Shown here in pieces: positions 24,322-31,033 of a DNA stretch of 62,349 bases (the stretch's first letter is position 1; the number at the start of each line of letters is the position of its first letter). The position numbers and the translations under genes were made by a program. Source of the DNA: an uncultured Oscillospiraceae bacterium (GTDB lineage Bacteria; Bacillota; Clostridia; Oscillospirales; Oscillospiraceae); NCBI GenBank assembly GCA_910585155.1, contig CAJUEC010000012.1, positions 1-62,349 of the forward strand, given 5' to 3'. The notes beneath the pieces were generated by a model. It did not search any database and had not been told where the DNA came from. It saw only the letters and a program-made list of their open reading frames with translations.

Positions 24322-26190
24322 GTGAACATCAAGACCATCTGCCCCCCGGCGCCGCCCCAGCCCGTGGCCTTTGCCGCGTCTGAGCTGTCCGCCTATCTGG
24401 GCCGGATGCTGGCGGGGGAGGAGGGGGAGCTCACCCTCCGCCTGGAGGTCTGCCCCGACCATGAGCCCGGCCTGCCCGACCGGTTTGCCGTGGAGCTGGG
24501 TGAGGCGGGGGGGTCCATCGTGGGGAACTGCGCCCGCTCGGTGCTGCTGGGGGTGTACGACTGCCTGCGGCGGCTGGGGTGCCGGTTTCTGGCCCCCGTC
24601 AGGGGCTGCGAGGTGGTGCCCGCTGTCTCCCGGCGGGAGCTGGCCCTGCGCTACCAGCACCGGGCGTCCTTTTACCACCGGGGGGTGTGCATCGAGGGGG
24701 CGGACAGCCGGGAGAATGTGCTGGATTTCATTGACTGGCTGCCCAAGGCGGGGTACAATAGCTTTTTTCTGCAATTTAAATCGCCCTATATCTTCTACGC
24801 CCGGTGGTATGAGCACCGGGAAAATCCCCTCCGGGCGCCGGAGCCCTTTACCCGGGCGGACGCCCTGGCCTGGATGGAGGAGGCGGAGGGGGAGATGGCC
24901 CGTCGGGGCCTGCTGCTCCACAAGGTGGGCCACGGCTGGACCGGGGAGGCACTGGGTTGCGAGGCCCAGTCCTGGGACGCCGTTTCCGCGGAGCTTGCGG
25001 AGGACAAGCGCCCCCTGGCCGCTGAGGTGGAGGGTGCGCGGGGGCTGTGGAAGGGCGTCCCCGCCAACACCAACCTGTGCTTCCACAACGGGGAGGCGGT
25101 GGACGCCTTCGCCGCCCTGGTGGCCGGGTACGCCAAGGACCACCCCAATGTGGACTACCTCCACGTCTGGCTGGCGGACGCATACAACAACGTGTGCGAG
25201 TGCGAGGGGTGCCGCCGGACCACCCCCTCTGACCAGTACATGGAGCTGCTGGGCGAGATTGACCGCCGCCTGACCAGGTTGGGTCTGCCCACCAAGATCG
25301 TGTTTCTGCTCTACCAGGAGCTGCTGTGGCCCCCGGCGGGGGCGGAGCTGGAGCACCCGGAGCGGTTTGTCCTCATGTTCGCCCCAATCAGCCGCACCTT
25401 TGAACAGTCTTATCAGGTGGGAGCTGGGCTGCCCCCCATCCCGCCCTATGAGCGCAACCGGATTGTTCTGCCCACCAGCCTGGAGGAGAACTTGGCCTTT
25501 CTCCGGGGCTGGCAGGGGAAATTCGCGGGGGACAGCTTTGTCTATGACTACCCCCTGGGCCGGGCCCACTACGGCGACTTCGGCTACGTGAAGCTGGCCC
25601 GGGTCATCAGCGGGGACGTGAAGCGGCTGGGGGAGCTGGGGCTCAACGGCTATGTCAGCTGCCAGGAGCTGCGGGCGGGCCTGCCCAGCTTCTTCCCCAA
25701 CTACGTGCTGGGCCGCACCCTCATGGACCGGGAGGCGGACGTCAACCAGCTGATGGAGGAGTACTTCTCCGCCGCCTACGGGGAGGACTGGCCCGCCGTG
25801 TCTGACTACCTGTTCCGGCTGTCCAGCCTGAGCAGCACCGACTATGTCAACGGCAAAGGGCCCCGGGAGGACGGGGACATGGCCGCCCGGATGGAGGCCG
25901 TGCGGGAGCTGTGCCTGGACTTTGGGCCGACGCTGGACGCCCACCGGGGAGCGGAGGGCTGGGCCACCCCCTTCTGGAGGGTGCTGGACGGCCACCGGGA
26001 CTATGTGCGCCGGCTGGCCCGGGCTTTGGGCCGGCTGGCCCGGGGGGACGCGGCGGGGGCGGCCTCCGCCTGGAGGGAGCTCCGGCAGCTGGTCTGCGAG
26101 AGAGAGCCGGAGCTCCAACCCTGGCTGGACGGGTACCGGGTGCTGGAGGTCACGCAACATTACACGGGGTTTTCCCCCGATGAGCTTTGA
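24322..26190 (+). CDS. DUF4838 protein, glycoside hydrolase-like
   Basis: A 622-residue soluble protein without a signal peptide. Residues about 1-110 resemble the alpha/beta domain that precedes GH20/GH67-type barrels (FAASELSAYLGRML, RSVLLGVYDCLRRLGCRFLAP). The remainder is DUF4838-like, with RASFYHRGVCIEG, PKAGYNSFFLQFKSPYIF, a HVWLADAYNNVCECEGCR segment (Cys-x-Cys-x-x-Cys) and YDYPLGRAHYGDFGY. The family is widespread in glycan-degrading bacteria but has no firmly established activity that I know. Next to NagB-like and NagA proteins it is plausibly a cytoplasmic hexosaminidase-like enzyme. The start codon is GTG at 24322 behind GAGGAGGAG. No cognate catalytic acid pair can be named with confidence. 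Confidence 0.72.
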   Translation: MNIKTICPPAPPQPVAFAASELSAYLGRMLAGEEGELTLRLEVCPDHEPGLPDRFAVELGEAGGSIVGNCARSVLLGVYDCLRRLGCRFLAPVRGCEVVPAVSRRELALRYQHRASFYHRGVCIEGADSRENVLDFIDWLPKAGYNSFFLQFKSPYIFYARWYEHRENPLRAPEPFTRADALAWMEEAEGEMARRGLLLHKVGHGWTGEALGCEAQSWDAVSAELAEDKRPLAAEVEGARGLWKGVPANTNLCFHNGEAVDAFAALVAGYAKDHPNVDYLHVWLADAYNNVCECEGCRRTTPSDQYMELLGEIDRRLTRLGLPTKIVFLLYQELLWPPAGAELEHPERFVLMFAPISRTFEQSYQVGAGLPPIPPYERNRIVLPTSLEENLAFLRGWQGKFAGDSFVYDYPLGRAHYGDFGYVKLARVISGDVKRLGELGLNGYVSCQELRAGLPSFFPNYVLGRTLMDREADVNQLMEEYFSAAYGEDWPAVSDYLFRLSSLSSTDYVNGKGPREDGDMAARMEAVRELCLDFGPTLDAHRGAEGWATPFWRVLDGHRDYVRRLARALGRLARGDAAGAASAWRELRQLVCEREPELQPWLDGYRVLEVTQHYTGFSPDEL

Positions 26191-26205
26191 AAGGAGAGCG
26201 CAATC

Positions 26206-27027
26206 ATGCGTCACGACTACTATTATTTTGACCGGGAGCAGTTGCTGGCCGCGCCCAGGGTGCCCATTGAGGTGCTGGCGGACAACGCCGCCGTGTTCCA
26301 GGCCATGGCCCGGGAGATGGCCGAGGAGATCAAGGACCACAACGCCCGGGGGGAGACCACGGTGTTCATCTGCCCGGTGGGCCCGGTGGGGCAGTACCCC
26401 TATTTTGTGGACATTGTCAACGGCGAGAGCATCAGCCTGAAAAACGTCTGGTTCCTCAACATGGACGAGTACCTCACCGACGACAGGCAGTGGATCGGCA
26501 AGGAGGACAAGCTCAGCTTCCGGGGCTTTATGGACCGGACCGTGTACACCAAGATCCGCCCCGAGCTGGTCATGCCCGAGAGCCAGCGGGTATTTCCCGA
26601 CCCCAACGACCCGGACAACATGGCCCGGACCATCGAGAAGCTGGGCGGGGTGGACATCTGCTTCGGCGGCATCGGCATCAACGGCCACCTGGCCTTCAAC
26701 GAGGCCCAGGACGAGCTGACGGCGGAGCAGTTCAAGCAGCTCCACACCCGGGTGCTGGAGATCTCCCGGGAGACCCGGACGGCCAACGCCATCGGGGACC
26801 TGAACGGGGCCATCGACGACATGCCCCGGTGGTGCGTCACCATCGGAATGAACGAGATCTTCAACGCCCGCAAGGTGCGCCTGGGGGTATTCCGGGACTG
26901 GCACCGGGCGGTGCTCCGCCACACGGCCTACGGCGAGGTGTCCGCCCACTTCCCGGCCACCCTGATGCAGACCCACCCGGACGCGCTGATCCGGACCACG
27001 GAGTTTGTGGCCAGCCTGCCGGAATAA
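26206..27027 (+). CDS. glucosamine-6-phosphate deaminase/isomerase-like protein (NagB family)
   Basis: A 273-residue sugar isomerase of the NagB/6-phosphogluconolactonase fold. The loop FICPVGPVGQYPYF replaces the usual LPTGSTP phosphate loop, FLNMDEYLTD retains the catalytic Asp, and FGGIGINGHLAFNE matches the NagB signature GxDGHIAFNEP except that the ring-opening Asp (Asp141 in E. coli) is Asn159. SRETRTANAIGDL covers the region of the NagB Arg/Lys phosphate contacts. It probably isomerises and deaminates an amino sugar phosphate or acts on a related 6-phosphosugar, but activity cannot be assumed. It follows the DUF4838 gene by 15 bases behind a GAAAGGAGAG site and precedes nagA by 16 bases. 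Confidence 0.78.
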   Translation: MRHDYYYFDREQLLAAPRVPIEVLADNAAVFQAMAREMAEEIKDHNARGETTVFICPVGPVGQYPYFVDIVNGESISLKNVWFLNMDEYLTDDRQWIGKEDKLSFRGFMDRTVYTKIRPELVMPESQRVFPDPNDPDNMARTIEKLGGVDICFGGIGINGHLAFNEAQDELTAEQFKQLHTRVLEISRETRTANAIGDLNGAIDDMPRWCVTIGMNEIFNARKVRLGVFRDWHRAVLRHTAYGEVSAHFPATLMQTHPDALIRTTEFVASLPE

Positions 27028-27043
27028 CGGGGAGGGAGACGAG

Positions 27044-28195
27044 ATGGGAGAAACCTATATCATCAACGGCCAGGTGTACATTGGCCGCCGGTTTGAGGAA
27101 AAAACCCTGAGGCTGTCCCAGGGGAAGCTCCAGGTGCTGGAGGCGGGGGCACCCGTCCCCCAGGGGGCCCGGGCGGTGGACGCCGCGGGAAAGCGGGTGG
27201 TCCCCGGCTTCATCGACGTGCACACCCACGGCGCGGTGGGGGTGGACGTGAACGGCGCCACGGCGGAGGACCTGGAGAAGATCAGCCGCTTTTTCGCCGG
27301 AAACGGCACCACCTCCTGGCTGTGCTCGGTGCTCACCGACACGGTGGAGCAGACCCAGTGGTGCATTGACCAGTTCAAGGCCCACGGGGCGGGGGAGCAG
27401 CCCACCGCGGAGCTGCTGGGCGTCCACCTGGAGGGCCCCTTCCTGGCCGCGGAGTACAAGGGGGCCATGCCGGAGTACCTGCTGCGGAAGGGGGATCCGG
27501 AGCTGCTGCGCGCCTACCAGGAGCGGGCGGAGGGCGGCATCCGCTACCTGACCGTCTCCCCGGAGGTGGAGGGGGTGGCGGACATGATCCCCGCCGCCGT
27601 GGAGTTGGGCATTGTCACCGCCATCGGCCACTCCGGGGCGGACTATGAGACCTCCCTGAAGGCCATTGAGCAGGGGGCGGCGGCGGCCACCCACACCTTC
27701 AACGCCATGGGACTGCTCCACCAGCACCGGCCCGCCATCATGGGGGCGGTGCTGGAGACGGACGTGTACTGCGAGATGATCTGCGACGGCAGGCACCTCC
27801 ACCCGGGGGTGGTGCGCCTGCTCATCAAGACCAAGGGGCTGGACCGGGTGGTGGCCATCACCGATTCCATCATGGCCGCCGGGCTGCCCGACGGCAAATA
27901 CCACCTGGGGGTGAATGAGGTGGTGGTGGAGGACGGGGACGCCAAGCTGGCCTCCACCGGCGTGCGGGCGGGGAGCACCCTCACCCAGGACGCCGCGCTG
28001 CGCAACCTGCTGGCCTTCACCGGCAGGCCGCTGAAGGAGCTGCTGCCGGCGCTCACCGAGAACCCCGCCCGGCTCATCGGCGTGTTTGACCGCAAGGGGT
28101 CCATTGCCGACGGCAAGGACGGGGACCTGGTGCTGCTGGACGGCGAGAACCGGGTGGACACGGTGTTCGTCCGGGGCAGGCAGCTGGAACGGTAA
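27044..28195 (+). CDS. nagA: N-acetylglucosamine-6-phosphate deacetylase
   Basis: A 383-residue amidohydrolase. Metal ligands are visible in FIDVHTHGAVGVDVN, the Glu in GVHLEGPF, GHSGADYE and ATHTFNAM, and the catalytic Asp in VAITDSIMAAGL; the C-terminal beta-sandwich closes with GDLVLLDGENRVDTVFVRG. It removes acetate from N-acetylglucosamine 6-phosphate (or the galactosamine isomer), giving the substrate for the NagB-like neighbour. The ATG at 27044 has GGGAGGGAG upstream; an in-frame Met at 27005 lies inside the previous gene. Together with the NagB-like protein and the ROK regulator this points to amino-sugar catabolism. Confidence 0.9.
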   Translation: MGETYIINGQVYIGRRFEEKTLRLSQGKLQVLEAGAPVPQGARAVDAAGKRVVPGFIDVHTHGAVGVDVNGATAEDLEKISRFFAGNGTTSWLCSVLTDTVEQTQWCIDQFKAHGAGEQPTAELLGVHLEGPFLAAEYKGAMPEYLLRKGDPELLRAYQERAEGGIRYLTVSPEVEGVADMIPAAVELGIVTAIGHSGADYETSLKAIEQGAAAATHTFNAMGLLHQHRPAIMGAVLETDVYCEMICDGRHLHPGVVRLLIKTKGLDRVVAITDSIMAAGLPDGKYHLGVNEVVVEDGDAKLASTGVRAGSTLTQDAALRNLLAFTGRPLKELLPALTENPARLIGVFDRKGSIADGKDGDLVLLDGENRVDTVFVRGRQLER

Positions 28196-28207
28196 CACAG
28201 AGAAAGA

Positions 28208-28232
28208 CCCGCCGCGGCTGTGCCGCGGCGGG
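28208..28232. terminator. bidirectional hairpin between nagA and the convergent ROK gene
   Basis: A perfect 11-bp stem, CCCGCCGCGGC-TGT-GCCGCGGCGGG. On the minus strand it is followed by TCTTTCT, a weak U-tract; on the plus strand none. Confidence 0.65.
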
Positions 28233-28244
28233 CTCGTAAAGCTG

Positions 28245-29474
28245 CTATTCCGCTGCCGATTGGAGGTCGTGGAAGATGGCCACCGCCGCCGCCCCCCGGG
28301 CCCCGCTGAAGGGGTCGGGCTCCACAAAGACGAAGCTGGTGTCGATGCGGGTGACCTTGCAGATGTTGCGGTTGGCCGCATCCAGCAGCAGCCTGCGGTT
28401 GTCCGGGCTGCGAAACAGCTCCCCCTCGATGAGCATGGTGTGGGGACAGGTGAAGTTGTCGATGTTGGCGATGGCCACCCCCAGGGTGTACACCGCCCGC
28501 TCCACGATGACGCACACATCGGTGTCCCCCGCCTGCTGGGCCTGGAGGATGCAGGCCATGGACGGCTCCTCCCCCTTGGGACACAGGGAGCGGAGGATGG
28601 GCGCGCCGCCCCGGGCCAGGGCGTCCATGCACCGGGCGACCACCGCCCGGTTGCTGGAAATGGCCTCCAGGCAGCCGTGGTTGCCGCAGGTGCACTGGGG
28701 TCCGTTGGGCTCCATCACCATGTGGCCCACCTCGCCCGCCCCCACGATGGAGCCGAAGGCGCTGGCGGAGTTGAGGATCAGCGGGCAGGCGATGCCCGCG
28801 TGGATGAACAGGTAGGCAAAGGTGGGGACGTTGTTCAGCAGCTCCCGCTGGAACAGGGAGGCGCCATAGGCCCGGGCGCAGGCATTGTTCTCCACCGTGA
28901 TGGGGCGCTGAAAGCTCAGCCGCCGCCGCACGTCCCGCAGGACGTTTTTGTCGTACCAGTTGAAGCTGGGGCGCACCTTCAAAACGCCGGTGTGGGTGTC
29001 CACCAGGCCGGGGACGCAGAAGCCCAGGCCGTCCACGTCGTCGAAGGTGAGGCGGCAGTCCTCCAGCAGCTGCCGGACCAGGGCGCAGGTCATGTCCAGG
29101 TTCTCCTCATAGTCCCGGCTGGGGGCGGGGGCGCAGCGGCTGCCCAGCACCTGCCCCCGGTAGTCGGTGAGGCATACGGCGCTGTCCGTCCCCTTCATCT
29201 CCACGCCGATGAACCGCCGGGCGCCGGGCACGATGTCCAGCAGGCGGCTGCGCCGGCCGTGGCGGTGGTCCAGGGGTTCGGAGGAATCCAGCTCCTGCAC
29301 CAGGCCCATGGAGATCATGTTGTTGATATTTGTGGTGATGGTGGGCAGCGTGAGGTTCAGGCGGCTGGAGATATCCGCGCGGGTGATGGGCCCGCAGTGG
29401 TACACCATGCGAAGGATGGAGGCCTGATTGGTCACCTTGACCCGGGGCAGGTTGTTGCCCTGCTCAAATTGCAT
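28245..29474 (-). CDS. ROK-family transcriptional repressor
   Basis: A 409-residue regulator with an N-terminal winged helix (NQASILRMVYHCGPITRADISSRLNLTLPTITTNI-like) and a C-terminal ROK sugar-kinase-like domain. The zinc motif is CTCGNHGCLE and the sugar site includes GEVGHMV. ROK repressors of the NagC/Mlc type respond to sugars such as N-acetylglucosamine 6-phosphate, fitting the convergent nagA operon. The promoter at 29535-29563 places the transcript start near 29528, so the ATG at 29474 is preferred over an in-frame ATG at 29522 that would leave almost no leader. Operator sites could not be identified by eye. Confidence 0.9.
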   Translation of the reverse strand: MQFEQGNNLPRVKVTNQASILRMVYHCGPITRADISSRLNLTLPTITTNINNMISMGLVQELDSSEPLDHRHGRRSRLLDIVPGARRFIGVEMKGTDSAVCLTDYRGQVLGSRCAPAPSRDYEENLDMTCALVRQLLEDCRLTFDDVDGLGFCVPGLVDTHTGVLKVRPSFNWYDKNVLRDVRRRLSFQRPITVENNACARAYGASLFQRELLNNVPTFAYLFIHAGIACPLILNSASAFGSIVGAGEVGHMVMEPNGPQCTCGNHGCLEAISSNRAVVARCMDALARGGAPILRSLCPKGEEPSMACILQAQQAGDTDVCVIVERAVYTLGVAIANIDNFTCPHTMLIEGELFRSPDNRRLLLDAANRNICKVTRIDTSFVFVEPDPFSGARGAAAVAIFHDLQSAAE

Positions 29475-29534
29475 TTCCGCACCGCCTCTCCAGAAATTTC
29501 CGAATAAACAGGGAGAAATCATCTCTTTTTATCC

Positions 29535-29563
29535 ATTATACAGGGAGGAAAACCCGGTGTCAA
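29535..29563 (-). promoter_or_regulatory. consensus sigma-A promoter of the ROK repressor gene
   Basis: Minus strand TTGACA, exactly 17 bases, TATAAT: a perfect consensus promoter. The start of the TauE gene lies 38 bases away on the other strand, so the region is shared. Confidence 0.92.
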
Positions 29564-29601
29564 GGGTGGCCGCGGCCAGAAAACAAGAGGGAGTGGAATT
29601 T

Positions 29602-30384
29602 ATGATTATCTTTTTTTTGGTGAGCCTTCTGGCCAGCGTGGCGGGGGCCATCTGCGGGATCGGCGGCGGGGTGGTGATCAAGCCGGTGCTGGACATGCTG
29701 GGGCTGGAGACGGTGTCCGCCATCAGCTTTTTGTCCGGCTGTACGGTGCTGTCCATGAGCTGCTATTCGGTGACCCGCGCCCTGACCAAGGGGGACAGCG
29801 GGGTGGATGTGCGCACGGGGACCCCGCTGGCCATAGGCGCCGCGCTGGGCGGACTGGTGGGGAAGCAGCTGTTTGAGCTGGTGAAGTCCCTGTCTGCCCA
29901 GAGCGTGGTGGGGGCGGTGCAGGCCGGCTGTCTGGGGGTCATCACCCTGGGCACCCTGGCGTACACGCTGAATAAGAGCCGCATTCCCACCCACAGGGTC
30001 ACCGCCCCCGGGGTGTGCGCCGCCATCGGGCTGGGGCTGGGGATCATGTCCAGCTTTTTGGGCATTGGAGGGGGGCCCATCAATCTGGTGGTGCTCTACT
30101 ACTTCTTCAGCATGGACACCAAGACCGCCGCGTCCAACAGCCTGTATATCATCCTGTTCAGCCAGCTGGCCAGCCTGCTCACCACTCTGCTGACCCACAC
30201 GGTGCCCCCCTTCCGCTGGTCGGTGCTGCTGGTGATGGTGGGCGGCGGCGTGGGCGGCGGCGTGGTGGGCCGCGCACTCAACAAGCGGATGGACAACCGT
30301 CTGGTGGAGCGGCTGTTCATCGCCCTGATGGGGGTCATTGTGCTGATCTGCCTGTATAACGTGTGGCGGGGGCTGAGGGGCTGA
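29602..30384 (+). CDS. TauE/SafE family membrane transporter
   Basis: A 260-residue membrane protein with about eight helices arranged as two repeats: VAGAICGIGGGVVIKPVLDML and MSSFLGIGGGPINLVVLYYFF are the duplicated glycine-rich family motifs. TauE/SafE proteins are implicated in export of sulfite, sulfoacetate or related organosulfonates and other organic anions. The ATG at 29602 follows AAGAGGGAG; the frame extends further upstream across the ROK promoter without a ribosome site. It is adjacent to, but separated by the repressor gene from, the SsuABC-like transporter. Whether they are functionally linked is uncertain. Confidence 0.85.
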   Translation: MIIFFLVSLLASVAGAICGIGGGVVIKPVLDMLGLETVSAISFLSGCTVLSMSCYSVTRALTKGDSGVDVRTGTPLAIGAALGGLVGKQLFELVKSLSAQSVVGAVQAGCLGVITLGTLAYTLNKSRIPTHRVTAPGVCAAIGLGLGIMSSFLGIGGGPINLVVLYYFFSMDTKTAASNSLYIILFSQLASLLTTLLTHTVPPFRWSVLLVMVGGGVGGGVVGRALNKRMDNRLVERLFIALMGVIVLICLYNVWRGLRG

Positions 30385-30423
30385 GGGATGTGAAAAATCC
30401 CAGTGAAAAAGTGGAGTTTCCCC

Positions 30424-30452
30424 TTGACAGGATTGGTTAGCTGTGGTAAACT
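30424..30452 (+). promoter_or_regulatory. sigma-A promoter of feoA
   Basis: TTGACA, 17-base spacer, TAAACT. The spacer contains GGTTAG (30435-30440), a half-site repeated in the operator 33 bases downstream. Confidence 0.78.
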
Positions 30453-30467
30453 ACAAACGCTCCATAA

Positions 30468-30485
30468 GGTTAGCACATTCTAACC
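30468..30485. promoter_or_regulatory. putative metal-repressor operator upstream of feoA
   Basis: GGTTAG-CACATT-CTAACC is a perfect 6-bp dyad just downstream of the predicted feoA transcript start. The half-sites match those of DtxR/IdeR-type iron boxes (AGGTTAG/CTAACCT), though the spacing is wider than in that consensus. An imperfect second copy, GGTTAG-CTGTGG-TAAACT, lies exactly 33 bases upstream, across the -10 region. Confidence 0.6.
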
Positions 30486-30547
30486 GCCGCAAGCAGGGCC
30501 TGCGGCGGGGGTGCGCGGCAGAGCGCCTGGAGAGGAGGGACTGGGAT

Positions 30548-30784
30548 ATGAGAACGCTGAAGGATGTGAAGGTGGGGGAGAGCGCCATTGTGCGCCGCCT
30601 CAATGGGGAGGGCGCGGTGAAGCGCCGCATCATGGACATGGGCATCACCAAGGGGGTGGAGATCTATGTGCGCAAGCTGGCTCCGCTGGGCGACCCCATG
30701 GAGCTGACGGTGCGGGGCTATGAGCTGAGCCTGCGCAAGGCGGACGCGGAGATGATTGAAATAGAAGCGCCCGAGCCGTCGTGA
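30548..30784 (+). CDS. feoA: ferrous iron transport protein A
   Basis: A 78-residue SH3-like protein: LKDVKVGESAIVRRLNGEGAVKRRIMDMGITKGVEIYVRKLAPLGDP is the standard FeoA core, ending GYELSLRKADAEMIEI. FeoA is a cytoplasmic accessory factor for the FeoB iron(II) permease. The ATG at 30548 follows GGAGAGGAGGG. The last 24 bases of the gene, with the 23 bases after it, form the first copy of a 47-base direct repeat whose second copy lies 140 bases downstream. Confidence 0.93.
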   Translation: MRTLKDVKVGESAIVRRLNGEGAVKRRIMDMGITKGVEIYVRKLAPLGDPMELTVRGYELSLRKADAEMIEIEAPEPS

Positions 30785-30947
30785 GCCGCGGGCTAAGGCC
30801 GAAGCGGAGCGAATTGGAGGAAGCCGCCGGAGGCGGCGCAGGACAATTTGCGGAGTCAAAGGACTTAGAACCGCGTTGCGAACAGGCGAGGCGTGACAAC
30901 ATAGAAGCGCCCGAGCCGTCGTGAGCCGCGGGCTAAGGCCGGAGCGG
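30761..30947. repeat. 47-base direct repeat (period 140) spanning the end of feoA
   Basis: 30761-30807 (starting ATAGAAGCGCCCGAGCCG) recurs at 30901-30947 with a single mismatch. The first copy contains the C-terminal codons and stop of feoA; the 93 bases between the copies include a GCCGCC-GGA-GGCGGC hairpin and no gene. This looks like an insertion or tandem duplication with a target duplication. The 249-base gap between feoA and feoB holds only this and the operator at 31003. Confidence 0.85.
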
Positions 30948-31002
30948 CCCCAGCCGCCTGGAGATGACGGCATGGAAAACCCTGGGAGGATTTTTTATAC
31001 CC

Positions 31003-31022
31003 GTTAGTTAGCGCGAACTAAC
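31003..31022. promoter_or_regulatory. palindromic operator candidate upstream of feoB
   Basis: GTTAGTTAGCGCGAACTAAC is a 20-bp palindrome with one mismatched pair, twelve bases before the feoB start region and just after a possible weak -10 (TATACC at 30996). The GTTAG/CTAAC half-sites echo the feoA operator, suggesting separate metal-dependent control of feoB. Confidence 0.55.
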
Positions 31023-31033
31023 TGAGAAAGGCT

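Noticed and set aside
24250..26976. 908-residue minus-strand open frame across the DUF4838 and NagB-like genes
   Set aside because: A stop-free antisense frame in GC-rich coding DNA; no recognisable domain and low-complexity His/Gln/Gly/Pro composition.
16662..28195. Sulfoquinovose (sulfo-EMP-like) pathway
   Set aside because: A kinase, class II aldolase, sulfonate-type importer and TauE would fit loosely, but there is no sulfoquinovosidase, sulfo-sugar isomerase or sulfolactaldehyde enzyme, and nagA/NagB-like genes point to amino sugars. Kept only as a testable alternative for the transporter.
19930..28195. N-acetylmuramic acid use, with LarA handling the released D-lactate
   Set aside because: Attractive but no MurQ etherase, MurNAc kinase or phosphotransferase gene is present; the LarA homologue is also far from a proven lactate racemase.
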